Below are positions 34,656 through 45,726 of a stretch of 64,000 nt of DNA, piece after piece. Source of the stretch: Janthinobacterium sp. SUN073 (GTDB lineage Bacteria > Pseudomonadota > Gammaproteobacteria > Burkholderiales > Burkholderiaceae_D); NCBI RefSeq assembly GCF_030397665.1, contig NZ_JAPUBT010000002.1, forward strand, positions 467,383-531,382. The letters are read 5' to 3'. Positions within the stretch are counted from its first letter, which is position 1; each line of letters opens with the position of its first letter. A program made the position numbers and the translations under genes. Under the pieces are notes generated by a model. The model did no database searches and had not been told where the DNA came from. It saw nothing but the letters and a program-made list of their open reading frames with translations.

Positions 34656-34737
34656 GAAGCGAGGCGAATTATCGCATAGGTGTTGCGGCATCTGCAAGGG
34701 CTGGCGACAGGAAATTTAGCATGCCACGCTTTTTTTC

Positions 34738-35454
34738 TCAGGCGGCCGCTGGTGGCGCCAGGACGGCGGTCCAGATGCACTGGCCTTTGGCGGCCTTGTC
34801 GAGGCCGGCGATGGTGGCTTCGTGGGCGGCGAGCTCGTCGGCCGTGGCACTCTGGAAGATGACTTCGGCCAGAGGGACGATTTCCAGGGCGGCGCCATCG
34901 GCAGCCACTTCCACTTCTTCTTCCATGCTCAGGCTGTTCTGGCCACGCGTCATGGCCAGGTAGACGTCGGCCAGCAATTCCGAGTCGAGCAGCGCGCCGT
35001 GCAGCTTGCGGTGGGCGTTCGAGACGCCGTAGCGGTCGCACAGGGCGTCGAGCGAGTTGCGTTTACCCGGATGCATTTCCTTCGCCTGCACCAGGGTGTC
35101 GATCACGCCATGCACTTGCTCATGCACGGGCGGCAGGTTCAGGCGCTTGAATTCCGCGTTGAGGAAGCCGATATCGAACGGGGCGTTGTGGATAATCAAT
35201 TCGGCGCCGGCGATAAACGTGCGGAATTCTTCCGCGATTTCCGCGAATTTCGGCTTATCGCTAAGGAATTCCGTCGTCAATCCGTGGACGGCCAGCGCGC
35301 CCTCTTCCGAGTCGCGCTCGGGATTGATGTAATGGTGGAAATTATTCCCCGTCAACATGCGGTTGTTCAATTCGACCGCCCCGATCTCCAGGATGCGGTC
35401 GCCCGTGCGCGGGTTCAGGCCGGTGGTTTCAGTATCGAGAACAATTTGACGCAT
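34738..35454 (-). CDS. dnaQ: DNA polymerase III epsilon subunit (3'-5' proofreading exonuclease)
   Basis: A 238-residue DnaQ. ExoI is DTETTGLNP (residues 7-15), ExoII is HNAPFDIGFLNAEF (about 93-106), and ExoIII is HGALLDSELLADVYL (about 157-171), giving the DEDDh set of catalytic residues. The C-terminal tail, which binds the polymerase alpha subunit, is Ala-rich. ATG at 35454 begins MRQIVLDTETTG as in other DnaQ. Next to rnhA, a methyltransferase and gloB in the order conserved across proteobacteria. Confidence 0.96.
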   Translation of the reverse strand: MRQIVLDTETTGLNPRTGDRILEIGAVELNNRMLTGNNFHHYINPERDSEEGALAVHGLTTEFLSDKPKFAEIAEEFRTFIAGAELIIHNAPFDIGFLNAEFKRLNLPPVHEQVHGVIDTLVQAKEMHPGKRNSLDALCDRYGVSNAHRKLHGALLDSELLADVYLAMTRGQNSLSMEEEVEVAADGAALEIVPLAEVIFQSATADELAAHEATIAGLDKAAKGQCIWTAVLAPPAAA

Positions 35455-35540
35455 GGCGGATTCATTCGTAAAAGCAAAAAGCGAAGGGCACAGTATAGCA
35501 AACCTGTGTGCTGCAATCGCACCCAGACATGTTCGAACGC

Positions 35541-35656
35541 CCAACAAAACCGTAGCGAGCGGCAGTGATTTGTGGCCGAGAAGCGCAACCGTACTCTAGT
35601 ACGATGAGCATCACAGGCCGCAAAGCGCGACGCGCAGTAGGTTTGGTTGGGTGTTC
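35541..35656. repeat. Post-stop intergenic repeat, full-length copy
   Basis: Fills the gap directly after the rnhA stop. It contains ACCGTAGCGAGCGG, a middle part with the palindrome CGTACTCTAGTACG (about 35590-35603) and the end GCGCGACGCGCAGTAG. A shorter copy at 53463-53508 has the same two ends without the middle and also lies directly after a stop codon. Confidence 0.75.
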
Positions 35657-36094
35657 TTAGACGCGCACGGTTTCCACGCCCAGGTTTGCCAGTTCATCAG
35701 CCCGCTCGTTGCCCGGATGGCCATTGTGGCCACGCACCCAGCGCCATTCCACTTCATGGACGGCCTGGGCCGTATCGAGGGCCTGCCACAGGTCGACGTT
35801 TTTCACGGGTGCCTTGGCCGCCGTTTTCCAGCCGCGCGCCTTCCAGCCGTGGATCCATTCGCTGATGCCCTTCTGCACGTACTGGCTATCGGTATACAAC
35901 ACCACCTGGCACGGACGTTTGAGCGCCGTCAAGGCTTCGATCACGGCCTTCAATTCCATGCGATTATTCGTCGTATTGAGTTCCCCGCCGTAAATTTCTT
36001 TCTTGGCGCCATCGGCCACCATCAGTGCGCCCCAGCCGCCCGTGCCGGGATTGCCCTTGCATGCGCCATCGGCGTAAATCTCAACCTTATCCAT
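35657..36094 (-). CDS. rnhA: Ribonuclease HI
   Basis: A 145-residue RNase HI that cuts RNA in RNA-DNA hybrids. All four catalytic acids are visible: [11 protein letters not shown] (D near 9), [14 protein letters not shown] (E near 47), [10 protein letters not shown] (D near 69) and [15 protein letters not shown] (D near 131), with the basic handle region [12 protein letters not shown]. The start overlaps the methyltransferase stop by eight bases, so both are one operon. A dispersed repeat follows the stop. Confidence 0.96.
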   Translation of the reverse strand: MDKVEIYADGACKGNPGTGGWGALMVADGAKKEIYGGELNTTNNRMELKAVIEALTALKRPCQVVLYTDSQYVQKGISEWIHGWKARGWKTAAKAPVKNVDLWQALDTAQAVHEVEWRWVRGHNGHPGNERADELANLGVETVRV

Positions 36095-36863
36095 CTTGCT
36101 GTTCCCGCCTTTTATTCGTGACCGGTGCGCCTGCGGGCGCCGTCGCCGGTTTCTTGGTCCACGCCGGACCGATCAAACGCATCCCTTTGACGCGCTTGAT
36201 CGCCTGCACTATATACACTGCGCCCAGATATGGCCACCAGCGCGCACCGGCCTTGTCCATGAAGGCGTTGCGACGCAGCCATTTTTCTGTCTTGCAAGCA
36301 GGTGCGTAGCAGCCGAAGTGGCTTTGGCTGACGCCCATGTTCAGCAATTTTAACCAGTCTTTCATGCGCGGCATAGAGATCAGCTCGCCCGCCCGCGGCA
36401 GGTAGTGGCGTCCCGTGACTCTTCCGATGCCCTGGCGCATGCCCCACAGGCTGGCCGGATTGAAGCCGCAGACGATCACGCGCCCCTCGGGGATCAGCAC
36501 GCGCTCGACTTCGCGCAAGACCTGGTGCGGCTCGGCGGCAAATTCGAGTACGTGCGGCAAGACCACCAGGTCCAGGCTTTGCGAGTCGAACGGCAGCTCG
36601 TCGAAGGCTGACACCAGGGTCAAACGGTTCTCTTGCGGCGGGCGCGACGGCAGGCGCGCATCGAGCAGCCATTTGTTCGGCATGCGGCTGGCCGCCAGCG
36701 CGTCAAGCTGGGGCAAGCCGATCTGCACGGCGTTGTAACCGAAGATGTCGACGGTCAGGCTGTCGAGGCATTGCTGCTCCCAGGCGCGCACGTAGAGACC
36801 GGCCGGCGTCTGCAGCCAGCCGTCAAGCGCTATAATGGATTTTTCGGATGCCACACTGTCCAT
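36087..36863 (-). CDS. Class I SAM-dependent methyltransferase (YafS-type)
   Basis: A 258-residue protein with a type-11 methyltransferase core: [15 protein letters not shown] in place of motif I, then [40 protein letters not shown] and [15 protein letters not shown]. The glycine-rich motif I is weak, so activity is not certain. The gene position between rnhA and gloB matches E. coli yafS; substrate is unknown. It overlaps rnhA by eight bases, and its start is only 19 bases from the divergent gloB start. Confidence 0.84.
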   Translation of the reverse strand: MDSVASEKSIIALDGWLQTPAGLYVRAWEQQCLDSLTVDIFGYNAVQIGLPQLDALAASRMPNKWLLDARLPSRPPQENRLTLVSAFDELPFDSQSLDLVVLPHVLEFAAEPHQVLREVERVLIPEGRVIVCGFNPASLWGMRQGIGRVTGRHYLPRAGELISMPRMKDWLKLLNMGVSQSHFGCYAPACKTEKWLRRNAFMDKAGARWWPYLGAVYIVQAIKRVKGMRLIGPAWTKKPATAPAGAPVTNKRREQQDG

Positions 36864-36882
36864 TCAGTTTTCTCTTTTGCTC

Positions 36883-37692
36883 ATGACACATTCCCCTGAA
36901 CACGCTTTATCGGTACTTGCCGTGCCCGCCTTTGCCGACAACTACCTGTGGCTGATCCATGACGGCCGCCACGCCGCCGTGGTCGACCCTGGCGATGCCA
37001 TGGCCATCCTCGATGCGCTGCAAGCACATCAGCTGACCCTGTCCGCCATTTTACTCACGCACCACCACGCCGACCACACGGGGGGCGTACCTGAATTGTT
37101 GCAGCATTTCGCCGTGCCCGTCTTCGGCCCGCGCAATGAGGCTATCACAACCATCACGCAAGCGCTTGGTGAAGGCGATGTCGCCTATGTGCCGGAGCTC
37201 GGTTTACAGATGACAGTCATCGACGTGCCCGGCCATACCAAGGGGCATATCGCCTATGTGCGCCAGCGCTCGGAGCAAGGCGATGCACCATGGCTGTTCT
37301 CCGGCGACACCCTGTTTGCCGGCGGCTGCGGCCGCCTGTTCGAAGGCACGCCGGGCCAGATGGCCGACTCGCTGGGCAAGCTGGCCGCCCTGCCCGACGA
37401 TACCGAGGTATTTTGCGCGCATGAGTATACCTTGTCCAATCTGCGCTTCGCCAACGCCGTCGAACCGGGCAACGCGACCTTGCAGGAACGCATCGCCATC
37501 GACACGGAAAAGCGCCAGCAGGGTTTGTCCACCGTGCCGTCGACCATTGCCCTTGAGAAGGCCACGAACCCCTTCCTGCGCTACCGCGAACCGGCCATCT
37601 TGACCAGCCTGAAGGTGGAAGGCAAACTGGCCAGCGACGCTTCGCCCGTGGAAGCATTTGCCGCACTACGTATGTGGAAAAACAACTTTTAA
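36883..37692 (+). CDS. gloB: Hydroxyacylglutathione hydrolase (glyoxalase II)
   Basis: A 269-residue metallo-beta-lactamase-fold thiolesterase that splits S-D-lactoylglutathione to lactate and glutathione. The metal motif [10 protein letters not shown] is at about residues 63-72, with further ligands in [30 protein letters not shown] and [13 protein letters not shown]; the C-terminal end FLRYREP is the glutathione-binding part. The start at MTHSPEHAL was chosen to match family N-termini (next residues [12 protein letters not shown]). Ends in a strong bidirectional terminator. Confidence 0.95.
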   Translation: MTHSPEHALSVLAVPAFADNYLWLIHDGRHAAVVDPGDAMAILDALQAHQLTLSAILLTHHHADHTGGVPELLQHFAVPVFGPRNEAITTITQALGEGDVAYVPELGLQMTVIDVPGHTKGHIAYVRQRSEQGDAPWLFSGDTLFAGGCGRLFEGTPGQMADSLGKLAALPDDTEVFCAHEYTLSNLRFANAVEPGNATLQERIAIDTEKRQQGLSTVPSTIALEKATNPFLRYREPAILTSLKVEGKLASDASPVEAFAALRMWKNNF

Positions 37693-37710
37693 GCTTCTGT
37701 TTCTAAAAAG

Positions 37711-37751
37711 AAAATCCCGGCGACACCATCAGGCATCGCCGGGATTTTTTT
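37711..37751. terminator. Bidirectional rho-independent terminator
   Basis: AAAATCCCGGCGA (37711-37723), 12-base loop, TCGCCGGGATTTT (37736-37748), then more T. It serves gloB and the convergent malate synthase gene. Confidence 0.9.
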
Positions 37752-37771
37752 ATCGATCTATTTGATCAGGA

Positions 37772-39370
37772 TCAGATTTCTTCGTACAGCGGCAAGGTCA
37801 GGAACTCGGCGAACGATTCCGACGTCGACATTTCCTCGAAAATCTGGCCCGCGCGCACATAGGTCGGACCGTTGCCACCTGGCGCATCGCGCTGCACCTT
37901 GGCCAGTTCTTCCGGAATCATGGCGCGCACCATGTCGGCCGTGACCTTGCGGCCATCTTCCAGCACGCCCTTGCTGGAACGAATCCATTGCCACACTTGC
38001 GAGCGGCTGATCTCGGCCGTGGCCGCATCTTCCATCAGGTTATGGATAGGCACGCAACCGTTGCCAGCCAGCCAGCTGCCCAGGTAATGGATACCCACGT
38101 TGATGTTGTAGCGCAAGCCCGCTTCCGTGATCGGCGCTTCCGGCTGGAAGTTCAGCAAATCCGACGCTTTCACGTCGATGTCGGGACGCTGCTTCTCGAT
38201 CTGGTTCGGTTTGTCGCCCAGCACTTTCGTGAACTCGCCCATGGCCAGTTCCACCAGGCCAGGATGGGCAACCCAGCCGCCATCGTAGCCATCGGTGGCG
38301 TCGCGCGCCTTGTCGTTGCGCACGCCGCCCATGGCGATGTCGTTCTTTTCCGGATCGTTCTTGATCGGGATCAAGGCTGCCATGCCGCCAATGGCGGGTG
38401 CGCCCCGCTTGTGGCAGGTTTTCAGCAGCAGCAAGGCGTAGGCGCGCATGAACGGCGCCGTCATGGTGACCTTCGCGCGGTCGGCCAGGCAAAAATCCTT
38501 GTCCAGCTTGAATTTCTTGATGCACGAGAAGATGTAATCCCAGCGGCCCGCGTTCAAGCCCGAGCTGTGTTCTTTCAGTTCGTACAGGATTTCATCCATT
38601 TCAAACGCGGCCAGGATGGTTTCGATCAGCACGGTGGCCTTGATCGTGCCTTGTGGCAAGCCCAGCTCGTTTTGCGTCATGACGAAGATATCGTTCCACA
38701 GGCGCGCTTCCAGGTGCGATTCCATCTTCGGCAGGTAAAAGTAGGGACCGGCGCCGCGTGCCAGCTGTTCCTTGGCGTTATGGAACATGAACAGGGCGAA
38801 ATCGAAAATGCCGCCGGAAATGCGCTTGCCGTCGACCAGCACGTGCTTTTCATCGAGGTGCCAGCCGCGCGGGCGCACAACCAAGGTGGCGATCTTGTCG
38901 TTCAGCTTGTACGACTTGCCATTTTGCTCCAGCGAAATCGTCTTGCGCACGGCGTCGAACATATTGATCTGGCCCGTCAGCTGGTTATCCCAGTTCGGCG
39001 TGTTCGAATCTTCGAAGTCAGTCATGTAGCTGTCCGCGCCGGAATTGAAGGCGTTGATGACCATCTTGCGCTCGACGGGGCCGGTGATTTCCACGCGGCG
39101 GCATTCCAGCGCCTTCGGAATCGGCGCGATCTTCCAGTCGCCATCGCGGATATGCGCGGTTTCTGGCAGGAAATCAGGACGCTCGCCCGCGTCGAGGCGC
39201 TTGGCGCGTTCCACGCGCACGGCCAGCAACTCCTGGCGGCGCGGCTCGAATGCACGCGTCAGCTTGGCCACCAGCGCCAGCGCTGCCGGCGTCAGGATCT
39301 GTTCGTAGCCGGGCTGGATTTCACCCGTGATTTGCATGCCTTCGGGAAGTGTGATCGTGTTCTGCGTCAT
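37772..39370 (-). CDS. aceB: Malate synthase A
   Basis: A 532-residue malate synthase condensing glyoxylate and acetyl-CoA to malate in the glyoxylate shunt. Signatures include [20 protein letters not shown] (acetyl-CoA site), [33 protein letters not shown] with the metal-binding Glu and [17 protein letters not shown] with the Asp ligand region; SLD/ED of the catalytic loop lies near [31 protein letters not shown]. Isocitrate lyase is not in the window. A LysR gene faces it across a 216-base gap with a T-N11-A site. Length matches the family (about 530). Confidence 0.96.
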   Translation of the reverse strand: MTQNTITLPEGMQITGEIQPGYEQILTPAALALVAKLTRAFEPRRQELLAVRVERAKRLDAGERPDFLPETAHIRDGDWKIAPIPKALECRRVEITGPVERKMVINAFNSGADSYMTDFEDSNTPNWDNQLTGQINMFDAVRKTISLEQNGKSYKLNDKIATLVVRPRGWHLDEKHVLVDGKRISGGIFDFALFMFHNAKEQLARGAGPYFYLPKMESHLEARLWNDIFVMTQNELGLPQGTIKATVLIETILAAFEMDEILYELKEHSSGLNAGRWDYIFSCIKKFKLDKDFCLADRAKVTMTAPFMRAYALLLLKTCHKRGAPAIGGMAALIPIKNDPEKNDIAMGGVRNDKARDATDGYDGGWVAHPGLVELAMGEFTKVLGDKPNQIEKQRPDIDVKASDLLNFQPEAPITEAGLRYNINVGIHYLGSWLAGNGCVPIHNLMEDAATAEISRSQVWQWIRSSKGVLEDGRKVTADMVRAMIPEELAKVQRDAPGGNGPTYVRAGQIFEEMSTSESFAEFLTLPLYEEI

Positions 39371-39494
39371 GAAGTTCTCCGGTTTTTAATAAATATAAGC
39401 AAAGGTAATCTGATGATCCAAGTATAAGCTGAATGACTGCGCGGACAAGCGGGACAAAGGCGTAAAAACACTCTGCCGGGCGGCGCATTTGTTC

Positions 39495-39511
39495 TATAGT
39501 ATTGCACTATA
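39495..39511. promoter_or_regulatory. LysR-type T-N11-A site between aceB and the LysR gene
   Basis: TATAGT (39495-39500), ATTGC, ACTATA (39506-39511), a perfect 6-bp dyad with the T-N11-A spacing of LysR regulators. It lies 76 bases upstream of the LysR start and 125 upstream of aceB. Confidence 0.6.
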
Positions 39512-39586
39512 AGGCATGGAAACGAGATTAAAAATCACTTCATCTATGCGTTTTTATCACAAGTGACAAGATAGCGAGCACAGCAT

Positions 39587-40498
39587 ATGGGCCAGTTCAG
39601 ACAAATATCGACCTTCGTGGAAGTGGTCGCCAAGGGCAGCCTGTCGGCGGCCGCGCGCGCGGAAGGTATCGCCCCGGCCATGATAGGCCGGCGCCTCGAT
39701 GCGCTGGAGCAGCGCCTGGGCGTCAAATTACTGCAGCGCACGACGCGCAAGCTGGCCTTGACGAATGAAGGCGCCGCCTTCCTGGAAGATTGCCAGCGCA
39801 TCCTGGGAGAATTGGAAGAGGCGGAAGCGGCCGTGGCCGAACGCAGCGTGAAGGCCAGCGGCCATTTGCTCATTTCCGCACCAGCCGGCTTCGGGCGCCA
39901 GCACGTGGCGCCCCTGATCCCCTCGTTTGTCGCCGAGCACCGCGACGTGACGGTGTCGCTGAACCTGAACGACCGCCTCGTCGACCTGATCGGCGAAGGC
40001 ATCGACGTGGCCATCCGCATCGCCAGCCTGTCCGATTCCTCGCTGGTGAGTACGAAACTGGCCGACAACCAGCGCGTGCTGGTCGGTTCGCCCGCCTACT
40101 TGAAACGGGCGGGCACACCGCGCATCCCGGCCGACCTGGCGAAACATAATTGCCTGGCGATCAGCAGCGAAGGCAGCCAGCGCGGCTGGACCTTCCGCGA
40201 AAACGGCAAGAATGTCATTTTGAAGGTGGCCGGCAATATGGTGTGCAACGATGGCGAAGTGCTGCACGACTGGGCGCTGGCCGGCAAGGGGCTGGCGTGG
40301 CGCTCGATGTGGGAGGTCGGTGCGGAAATCGCCTCGGGCCAGCTGGTGACGGTGCTGGACCAGTTCGCCGCACCGGGCAATGATATTTATGCCGTGTTCG
40401 CCCAGCGCCGCCACTTGCCACTGCGCATACGGGCGTTTGTAGATTTTTTAAGGCATAGCTATTCGCAACCAGATTACTGGCGTGAAAGAGCAATCTAG
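39587..40498 (+). CDS. LysR-family regulator, likely of aceB
   Basis: A 303-residue LysR protein with a winged helix at about 4-63 (VEVVAKGSLSAAARAEGIAP, ALEQRLGVKLLQRTTRKL) and the CrgA/PecT-type effector domain (ISAPAGFGRQHVAPLIPSFV, DVAIRIASLSDSSLVSTKLA). Face-to-face with aceB and sharing a good T-N11-A site, it may control the glyoxylate shunt; the effector is unknown. GATAGCGAGCACAGCAT precedes the ATG without a strong ribosome site. An IS110 element lies just downstream. Confidence 0.88.
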   Translation: MGQFRQISTFVEVVAKGSLSAAARAEGIAPAMIGRRLDALEQRLGVKLLQRTTRKLALTNEGAAFLEDCQRILGELEEAEAAVAERSVKASGHLLISAPAGFGRQHVAPLIPSFVAEHRDVTVSLNLNDRLVDLIGEGIDVAIRIASLSDSSLVSTKLADNQRVLVGSPAYLKRAGTPRIPADLAKHNCLAISSEGSQRGWTFRENGKNVILKVAGNMVCNDGEVLHDWALAGKGLAWRSMWEVGAEIASGQLVTVLDQFAAPGNDIYAVFAQRRHLPLRIRAFVDFLRHSYSQPDYWRERAI

Positions 40499-40504
40499 AT
40501 AGCG

Positions 40505-41751
<1,247 letters not shown>

Positions 41752-41771
<20 letters not shown>

Positions 41772-41842
41772 TCCGACACCAGCCCATACACCTTCCCAAC
41801 ACCACCATTGTCGGCTTACGCGCAAGCGCTAAGCCCACCTAC
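41752..41842. repeat. Pair of REP-like palindromes
   Basis: First: GTCGGATTA (41752-41760), eight bases, TAATCCGAC (41769-41777). Second: GGCTTA (41813-41818) and TAAGCC (41830-41835) around CGCGCAAGCGC. They share the GTCGG(A/C)TTA core and the GCG loop, which is a known style of dispersed extragenic palindrome. Confidence 0.7.
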
Positions 41843-41911
41843 GCGGCGACGCAAAGCATGGCAAAAGAGCCACTTAGTTCACGCAAAACCCATACCTCAC
41901 GAAAATTCAGG

Positions 41912-41942
41912 CGAAAAAAAATCCTCGGAGACCGAGGATTTC
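41912..41942 (-). terminator. Terminator of the cold-shock gene
   Basis: Arms ATCCTCGG (41921-41928) and CCGAGGAT (41932-41939) with an AGA loop; on the minus strand the stem is followed by eight T. Confidence 0.88.
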
Positions 41943-41965
41943 TTTATTTCGTTTGATCCAGCGTA

Positions 41966-42169
41966 TTAGATTGGCTGAATGTTCGAAGCTTGCTTGCCTT
42001 TAGGGCCAGCGGTCACTTCAAAAGAAACGCGTTGGTTCTCTTGCAGGGACTTGAAGCCGTTCGACTGGATAGCCGAGAAGTGAGCGAACAGATCTTCGCC
42101 GCCTTCGTCAGGGGTAATAAAGCCGAAGCCCTTCGAATCATTGAACCATTTTACGATGCCAGTTGCCAT
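41966..42169 (-). CDS. Cold-shock protein (CspA family)
   Basis: A 67-residue single-stranded nucleic-acid-binding OB-fold protein. RNP1 is KGFGFITP (residues 13-20), RNP2 is DLFAHFSAI (26-34), and the start is [12 protein letters not shown], all standard. It acts as an RNA chaperone. The gene has a long AT-rich upstream region, which may be a structured cold-responsive leader, as in E. coli cspA (inference). A strong terminator follows. Confidence 0.95.
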   Translation of the reverse strand: MATGIVKWFNDSKGFGFITPDEGGEDLFAHFSAIQSNGFKSLQENQRVSFEVTAGPKGKQASNIQPI

Positions 42170-42467
42170 TACAATTTCCTATTTCAGTTAAGTTGGGCTT
42201 GCGCCCGTTATATCGTTTGAAGCAAGAAAGAAATGACAGACAAACTGCACTACTACCTCGAATCCAACGATGCCCAATTATACCAACAAAACTGAGAAAA
42301 ACCATTCTTTCGCAAAATAAACTTGCGAACACTACTTTAATAGCCAAATCCCCGTCTTGCGGCGCCCTGTACAAGCGGCATGGAGACACTATATCCTAAT
42401 CTGCGACGCCGATGCTTTGCGTTGCATCAAATGAATCATTGCAACCACATCTCTATGGTGCTGTCAT
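42170..42467. other. 298-base region between csp and the Hpt gene
   Basis: AT-rich in its left part, with no open frame that looks coding. On the minus strand it contains the csp promoter and a long untranslated leader. No conserved cold box is claimed. Confidence 0.5.
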
Positions 42468-42830
42468 TTACACGCTGAAATGGGTGGAGCCCGCATCGCG
42501 CGCGGCCCAGTGCAGCAGCGCCTCCACTTGCGCCCGCACAGCGGGCCATTCCGCCACCGCCTGCGCAGGCGTGTTGAGCATGGCGCGCACCTGCTGTTCA
42601 ATGCGCCGGCATTCCTGGCCCAGCGCGGCAAAGCCGAAGGTGGCGGCCGAGCCGGCCACCGCATGCAGCGCACGGTGCAACTCCGTCAACGGCTCCAGAC
42701 GGGGGCCTGCACTATCGCAGCGGCCGCTGGCCTGCGTGATCGCTTGCATCAGGGCCGGCACGCCAGCCGCATATTTTTCGTTCAGGGCGCGCAAACGCGC
42801 GCGAAAATCCGGGTCGATCAAGGTTGCCAT
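42468..42830 (-). CDS. Hpt-domain (histidine phosphotransfer) protein
   Basis: A 120-residue four-helix Hpt protein. The phosphorylated His lies in LHRALHAVAGSAATFGFAAL (His near residue 57), which fits the HxxxGSAxxxG signature of phosphorelay proteins. It takes phosphate from a hybrid kinase and passes it to a response regulator; no partner kinase is adjacent. It follows upp by 21 bases and may be cotranscribed with it, though no shared role is obvious. Confidence 0.83.
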   Translation of the reverse strand: MATLIDPDFRARLRALNEKYAAGVPALMQAITQASGRCDSAGPRLEPLTELHRALHAVAGSAATFGFAALGQECRRIEQQVRAMLNTPAQAVAEWPAVRAQVEALLHWAARDAGSTHFSV

Positions 42831-42851
42831 CGCGATACTCGCCTGAATGGC

Positions 42852-43502
42852 TTACTTGGTGCCAAAGATGCGGTCGCCGGCGTCGCCCAGGCCCGGTACG
42901 ATGTAGGCATGCTCATCCAGGTGCGAATCGAGCGAAGCGCAGTACATCTTGACCTTCGGATGCGCGTTCTGGAAAACCGTCACGCCTTCCGGTGCGGCCA
43001 CCAGCGCCAGGAAGATGATCTGCTCGTCCGTCACGCCCCGTTTCTTCAGCACGTCGACGGCGTACACGGCCGAGTTGCCGGTGGCTACCATCGGGTCGCA
43101 CAGGATGAAGGTGCGCTCGTTCAGGTCGGGCAGGCGCACCAGGTATTCCACGGGCATGTGGGTGGTGGGATCGCGGTACACGCCAATGTGGCCCACGCGG
43201 GCCGATGGCACCAGGTTCAGCAAGCCATCGCTCATGCCGATGCCGGCGCGCAGGATGGGCACGATGGCCAGTTTCTTGCCGGCAATCACGGGAGCGTCGA
43301 TGGTCACCAGCGGGGTCTTGATTTCGCGCGTGGTCAGCGGCAGGTCGCGCGTGATTTCATAGCCCATCAGCAAAGTGATTTCCTTGAGCAATTCGCGGAA
43401 GGTGCGCGTGGACGTGTCGTGCTCGCGCATGTGGCTCAGTTTGTGCTGGATCAAAGGGTGATCGGTAATGAACAAATTCGGGAAGCGTGGATCTTGTTTC
43501 AT
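42852..43502 (-). CDS. upp: Uracil phosphoribosyltransferase
   Basis: A 216-residue salvage enzyme making UMP from uracil and PRPP. The PRPP loop is [20 protein letters not shown] (residues about 130-149), the uracil-binding end is [20 protein letters not shown], and [17 protein letters not shown] near 80 is the flexible-loop start; together these define UPRTase. The start at [11 protein letters not shown] is the family start. It is followed by a Hpt gene. Confidence 0.96.
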   Translation of the reverse strand: MKQDPRFPNLFITDHPLIQHKLSHMREHDTSTRTFRELLKEITLLMGYEITRDLPLTTREIKTPLVTIDAPVIAGKKLAIVPILRAGIGMSDGLLNLVPSARVGHIGVYRDPTTHMPVEYLVRLPDLNERTFILCDPMVATGNSAVYAVDVLKKRGVTDEQIIFLALVAAPEGVTVFQNAHPKVKMYCASLDSHLDEHAYIVPGLGDAGDRIFGTK

Positions 43503-43647
43503 ATTGTTGTTCTTTCTTTGCTCTCTGGCGCGGCGGCAAGCATGGCCGCAAGCGCGCTGTGTGTCGATAAAATGAAGGATTGCCGCATTATCCCAGCCCG
43601 CAGCCCGCCTGTGGCCTGAATTTTCGAAATAATCGGATTTAGCGGGA

Positions 43648-45330
43648 TCAATACTCGCGCAGTGCGCGCGCCAGGATGGCCGCGCAATCGGTGCCCGCCG
43701 GCAAGCGGCCATACGCGCCGCCCGGCGCTTGCACCAGCCGCGACTGCAGGAAGGCCTGCGCAACAAAGGGCGGCGCATGGCGCAGCAGCAAGGCGGCCTG
43801 CACGGCCAGCACGATGCGCTCAGATAATTGCCTGGCGCCAAATTCATCCGTCTGCGGCCCGTCCAGGTCGGCCAGCAGGCGCGTCCGGTACTCGGCAAAG
43901 GCGGCATCGGCATCGCCGGCCAGCGCCAGCTCGGCCGCCAGGGCGTCGCGCGCAGCCGGCGACTTGCCGAAGGCACGCAAGACGTCGAGACACATGACGT
44001 TGCCAGAACCTTCCCAGATCGAGTTGACGGGCAGCTCACGGTACAGGCGCGCCAGCGGCGCGTCTTCCACATAGCCGGTACCGCCCAGCACTTCCATGGC
44101 TTCCGCGCCGAAGCCGGGACCGCGCTTGCATATCCAGTACTTGCCGGCCGGCGTGAACACGCGCGCCAGCATCGCTTGCCCTGCATCGTCCTTTTCATCG
44201 AAGCAGCGGGCCAGGCGCAGGGCAAAGGCCGTGGCGGCTTCCGATTCGAGCGCCAGGTCGGCCAGCACGTTCTGCATCAAGGGCTGCTCGGCCAGCGGCT
44301 TGCCGAACACGGCCCGCTGGCGCGCATGGTGCAGCGCCTGCGTCAGGGCGGCGCGCATGATGCCGGTGCTGCCCAGCACGCAATCGAGGCGCGTGTGGCT
44401 GGCCATTTCCAGGATGGTGGGAATGCCCCGCCCCGGCTGCCCCACGAGCCAGCCGTAGGCGTTGGTAAATTCCACTTCCGACGAGGCATTCGAGCGGTTG
44501 CCCAGCTTATCTTTCAGGCGCTGCACGCGGATGGCATTGCGGCTGCCGTCGGGCAGGTAGCGCGGCAAGAAGAAGCACGACAATCCGCCCTCCTCCGCCT
44601 GCGCCAGGATCAGATGCGCATCGCATTGCGGCGCCGAAAAAAACCATTTGTGGCCGACGATGCGCCAGGCGCCGCCGGCCTCGTCGCCGAACAGGGCCAG
44701 CGCCTCGGCCGGCGGCACGGGCACGGCGCGCGTGGTGTTGCTGCGCACATCCGAGCCGCCCTGCTTTTCCGTCATGCCCATGCCGACCAGGGCGCCGCGC
44801 TTCTGTTCCACGGGCAGGGAGCGGGGATCGTACTCGCGCGAGAGGATTTTCGGCAGCCAGCGCGCAGCGATGTGCGGCAGATCAATGGCCTGGCGCAAGG
44901 CCGGCACCGAGGCATACGTCATCGTCACGGGACACTGCGTGCCGTTTTCCACCTGTCCCACTAATAGATAGGCGGCCGCGCGCGCCACCTGGGCACCGGG
45001 GCCTGGCGACGCCCAGGGCGCAGCGTGCGCGCCAGCGCCTACGAGGATGGCCATCAGCTCATGCCAGGCCGGATGGAACAGCACCTCGTCGATGCGGCGC
45101 CCGGCCCGGTCGAACTGCTGCAGCTCGGGCGTGTGGATATTGGCCAGGCGCGCCAGCGCATACGTCTCTGCGCGCCCCAGCTTCTCGCCCAGCGCGTCGA
45201 GCTCCTGCCGCGCCGCGCCGCCGCCCTCGCGCAGCAGCGCTTCGATCAGCGCCGGGTCACAGGCGAACAGATTGACGTTTTCAAACGGCGTGGCCTGATT
45301 GAAAACTTCATGCGTGTCAAAAGCATTCAT
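43648..45330 (-). CDS. aidB: AidB-type acyl-CoA dehydrogenase, DNA alkylation response
   Basis: A 560-residue acyl-CoA dehydrogenase-fold flavoprotein. The N-terminal [20 protein letters not shown] (residues 11-30) and the length are those of AidB (E. coli 541), distinct from ordinary 380-residue enzymes. FAD-site stretches [20 protein letters not shown] near 190 and [20 protein letters not shown] near 430 are clear. AidB binds DNA and protects against alkylating agents through its C-terminal helical part; the catalytic role is uncertain. GGGAG precedes the ATG. No Ada gene adjoins it, but alkB is in the same window. Confidence 0.88.
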   Translation of the reverse strand: MNAFDTHEVFNQATPFENVNLFACDPALIEALLREGGGAARQELDALGEKLGRAETYALARLANIHTPELQQFDRAGRRIDEVLFHPAWHELMAILVGAGAHAAPWASPGPGAQVARAAAYLLVGQVENGTQCPVTMTYASVPALRQAIDLPHIAARWLPKILSREYDPRSLPVEQKRGALVGMGMTEKQGGSDVRSNTTRAVPVPPAEALALFGDEAGGAWRIVGHKWFFSAPQCDAHLILAQAEEGGLSCFFLPRYLPDGSRNAIRVQRLKDKLGNRSNASSEVEFTNAYGWLVGQPGRGIPTILEMASHTRLDCVLGSTGIMRAALTQALHHARQRAVFGKPLAEQPLMQNVLADLALESEAATAFALRLARCFDEKDDAGQAMLARVFTPAGKYWICKRGPGFGAEAMEVLGGTGYVEDAPLARLYRELPVNSIWEGSGNVMCLDVLRAFGKSPAARDALAAELALAGDADAAFAEYRTRLLADLDGPQTDEFGARQLSERIVLAVQAALLLRHAPPFVAQAFLQSRLVQAPGGAYGRLPAGTDCAAILARALREY

Positions 45331-45726
45331 GGGAGTCTCCCGCGATTTGTTATCATGGCGCCCTTGCTGTCGCTGGCGCACCGTCAACACCGTCTGCCAG
45401 CCAGACTAGCGTAAAGCGCATGGCGGGGCAAGCGCGCCAGTGGAAGCAAGTACAGATAAATGTTTCCATGTGAAACGAAAATGCCAGCGTATGTCGCGCA
45501 GCATGATTTTTTTCATGGAAGGCAGGAATATTTACAAAACCTGAAGCAATGTTGCTCTATTTCATGTAATCGAATGCTTTTCAATGATACATTTCGTGTG
45601 GATCGCGTTCCGATAGTTGCCCTCCGGCCCGCTATGGCGCGCGTAGCGCACGATGCACTCTTTCCGTTGGCGCCCTGCCCTGCAGCGTGCGCCGGCACTG
45701 ATCACAAAAAGGTAAAAGCCCGCACG
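45331..45726. other. 396-base region between aidB and the GGDEF-EAL gene
   Basis: Contains two divergent promoters. 45460-45600 is AT-rich and stays open in the frame of the downstream gene but does not look coding. A small dyad GTTTC (45462-45466)/GAAAC (45472-45476) is present. No other structure is seen. Confidence 0.5.

Noticed and set aside
34738..36863. Large open frames on the opposite strand across dnaQ, rnhA and the methyltransferase
   Set aside because: They are GC-driven mirror frames; the real genes carry the full catalytic motifs on the minus strand.
45460..45726. Longer N-terminus for the GGDEF-EAL protein
   Set aside because: The extra 89 codons lie in AT-rich sequence with no ribosome site and no similarity to a domain; the PAS domain starts just after 45727.
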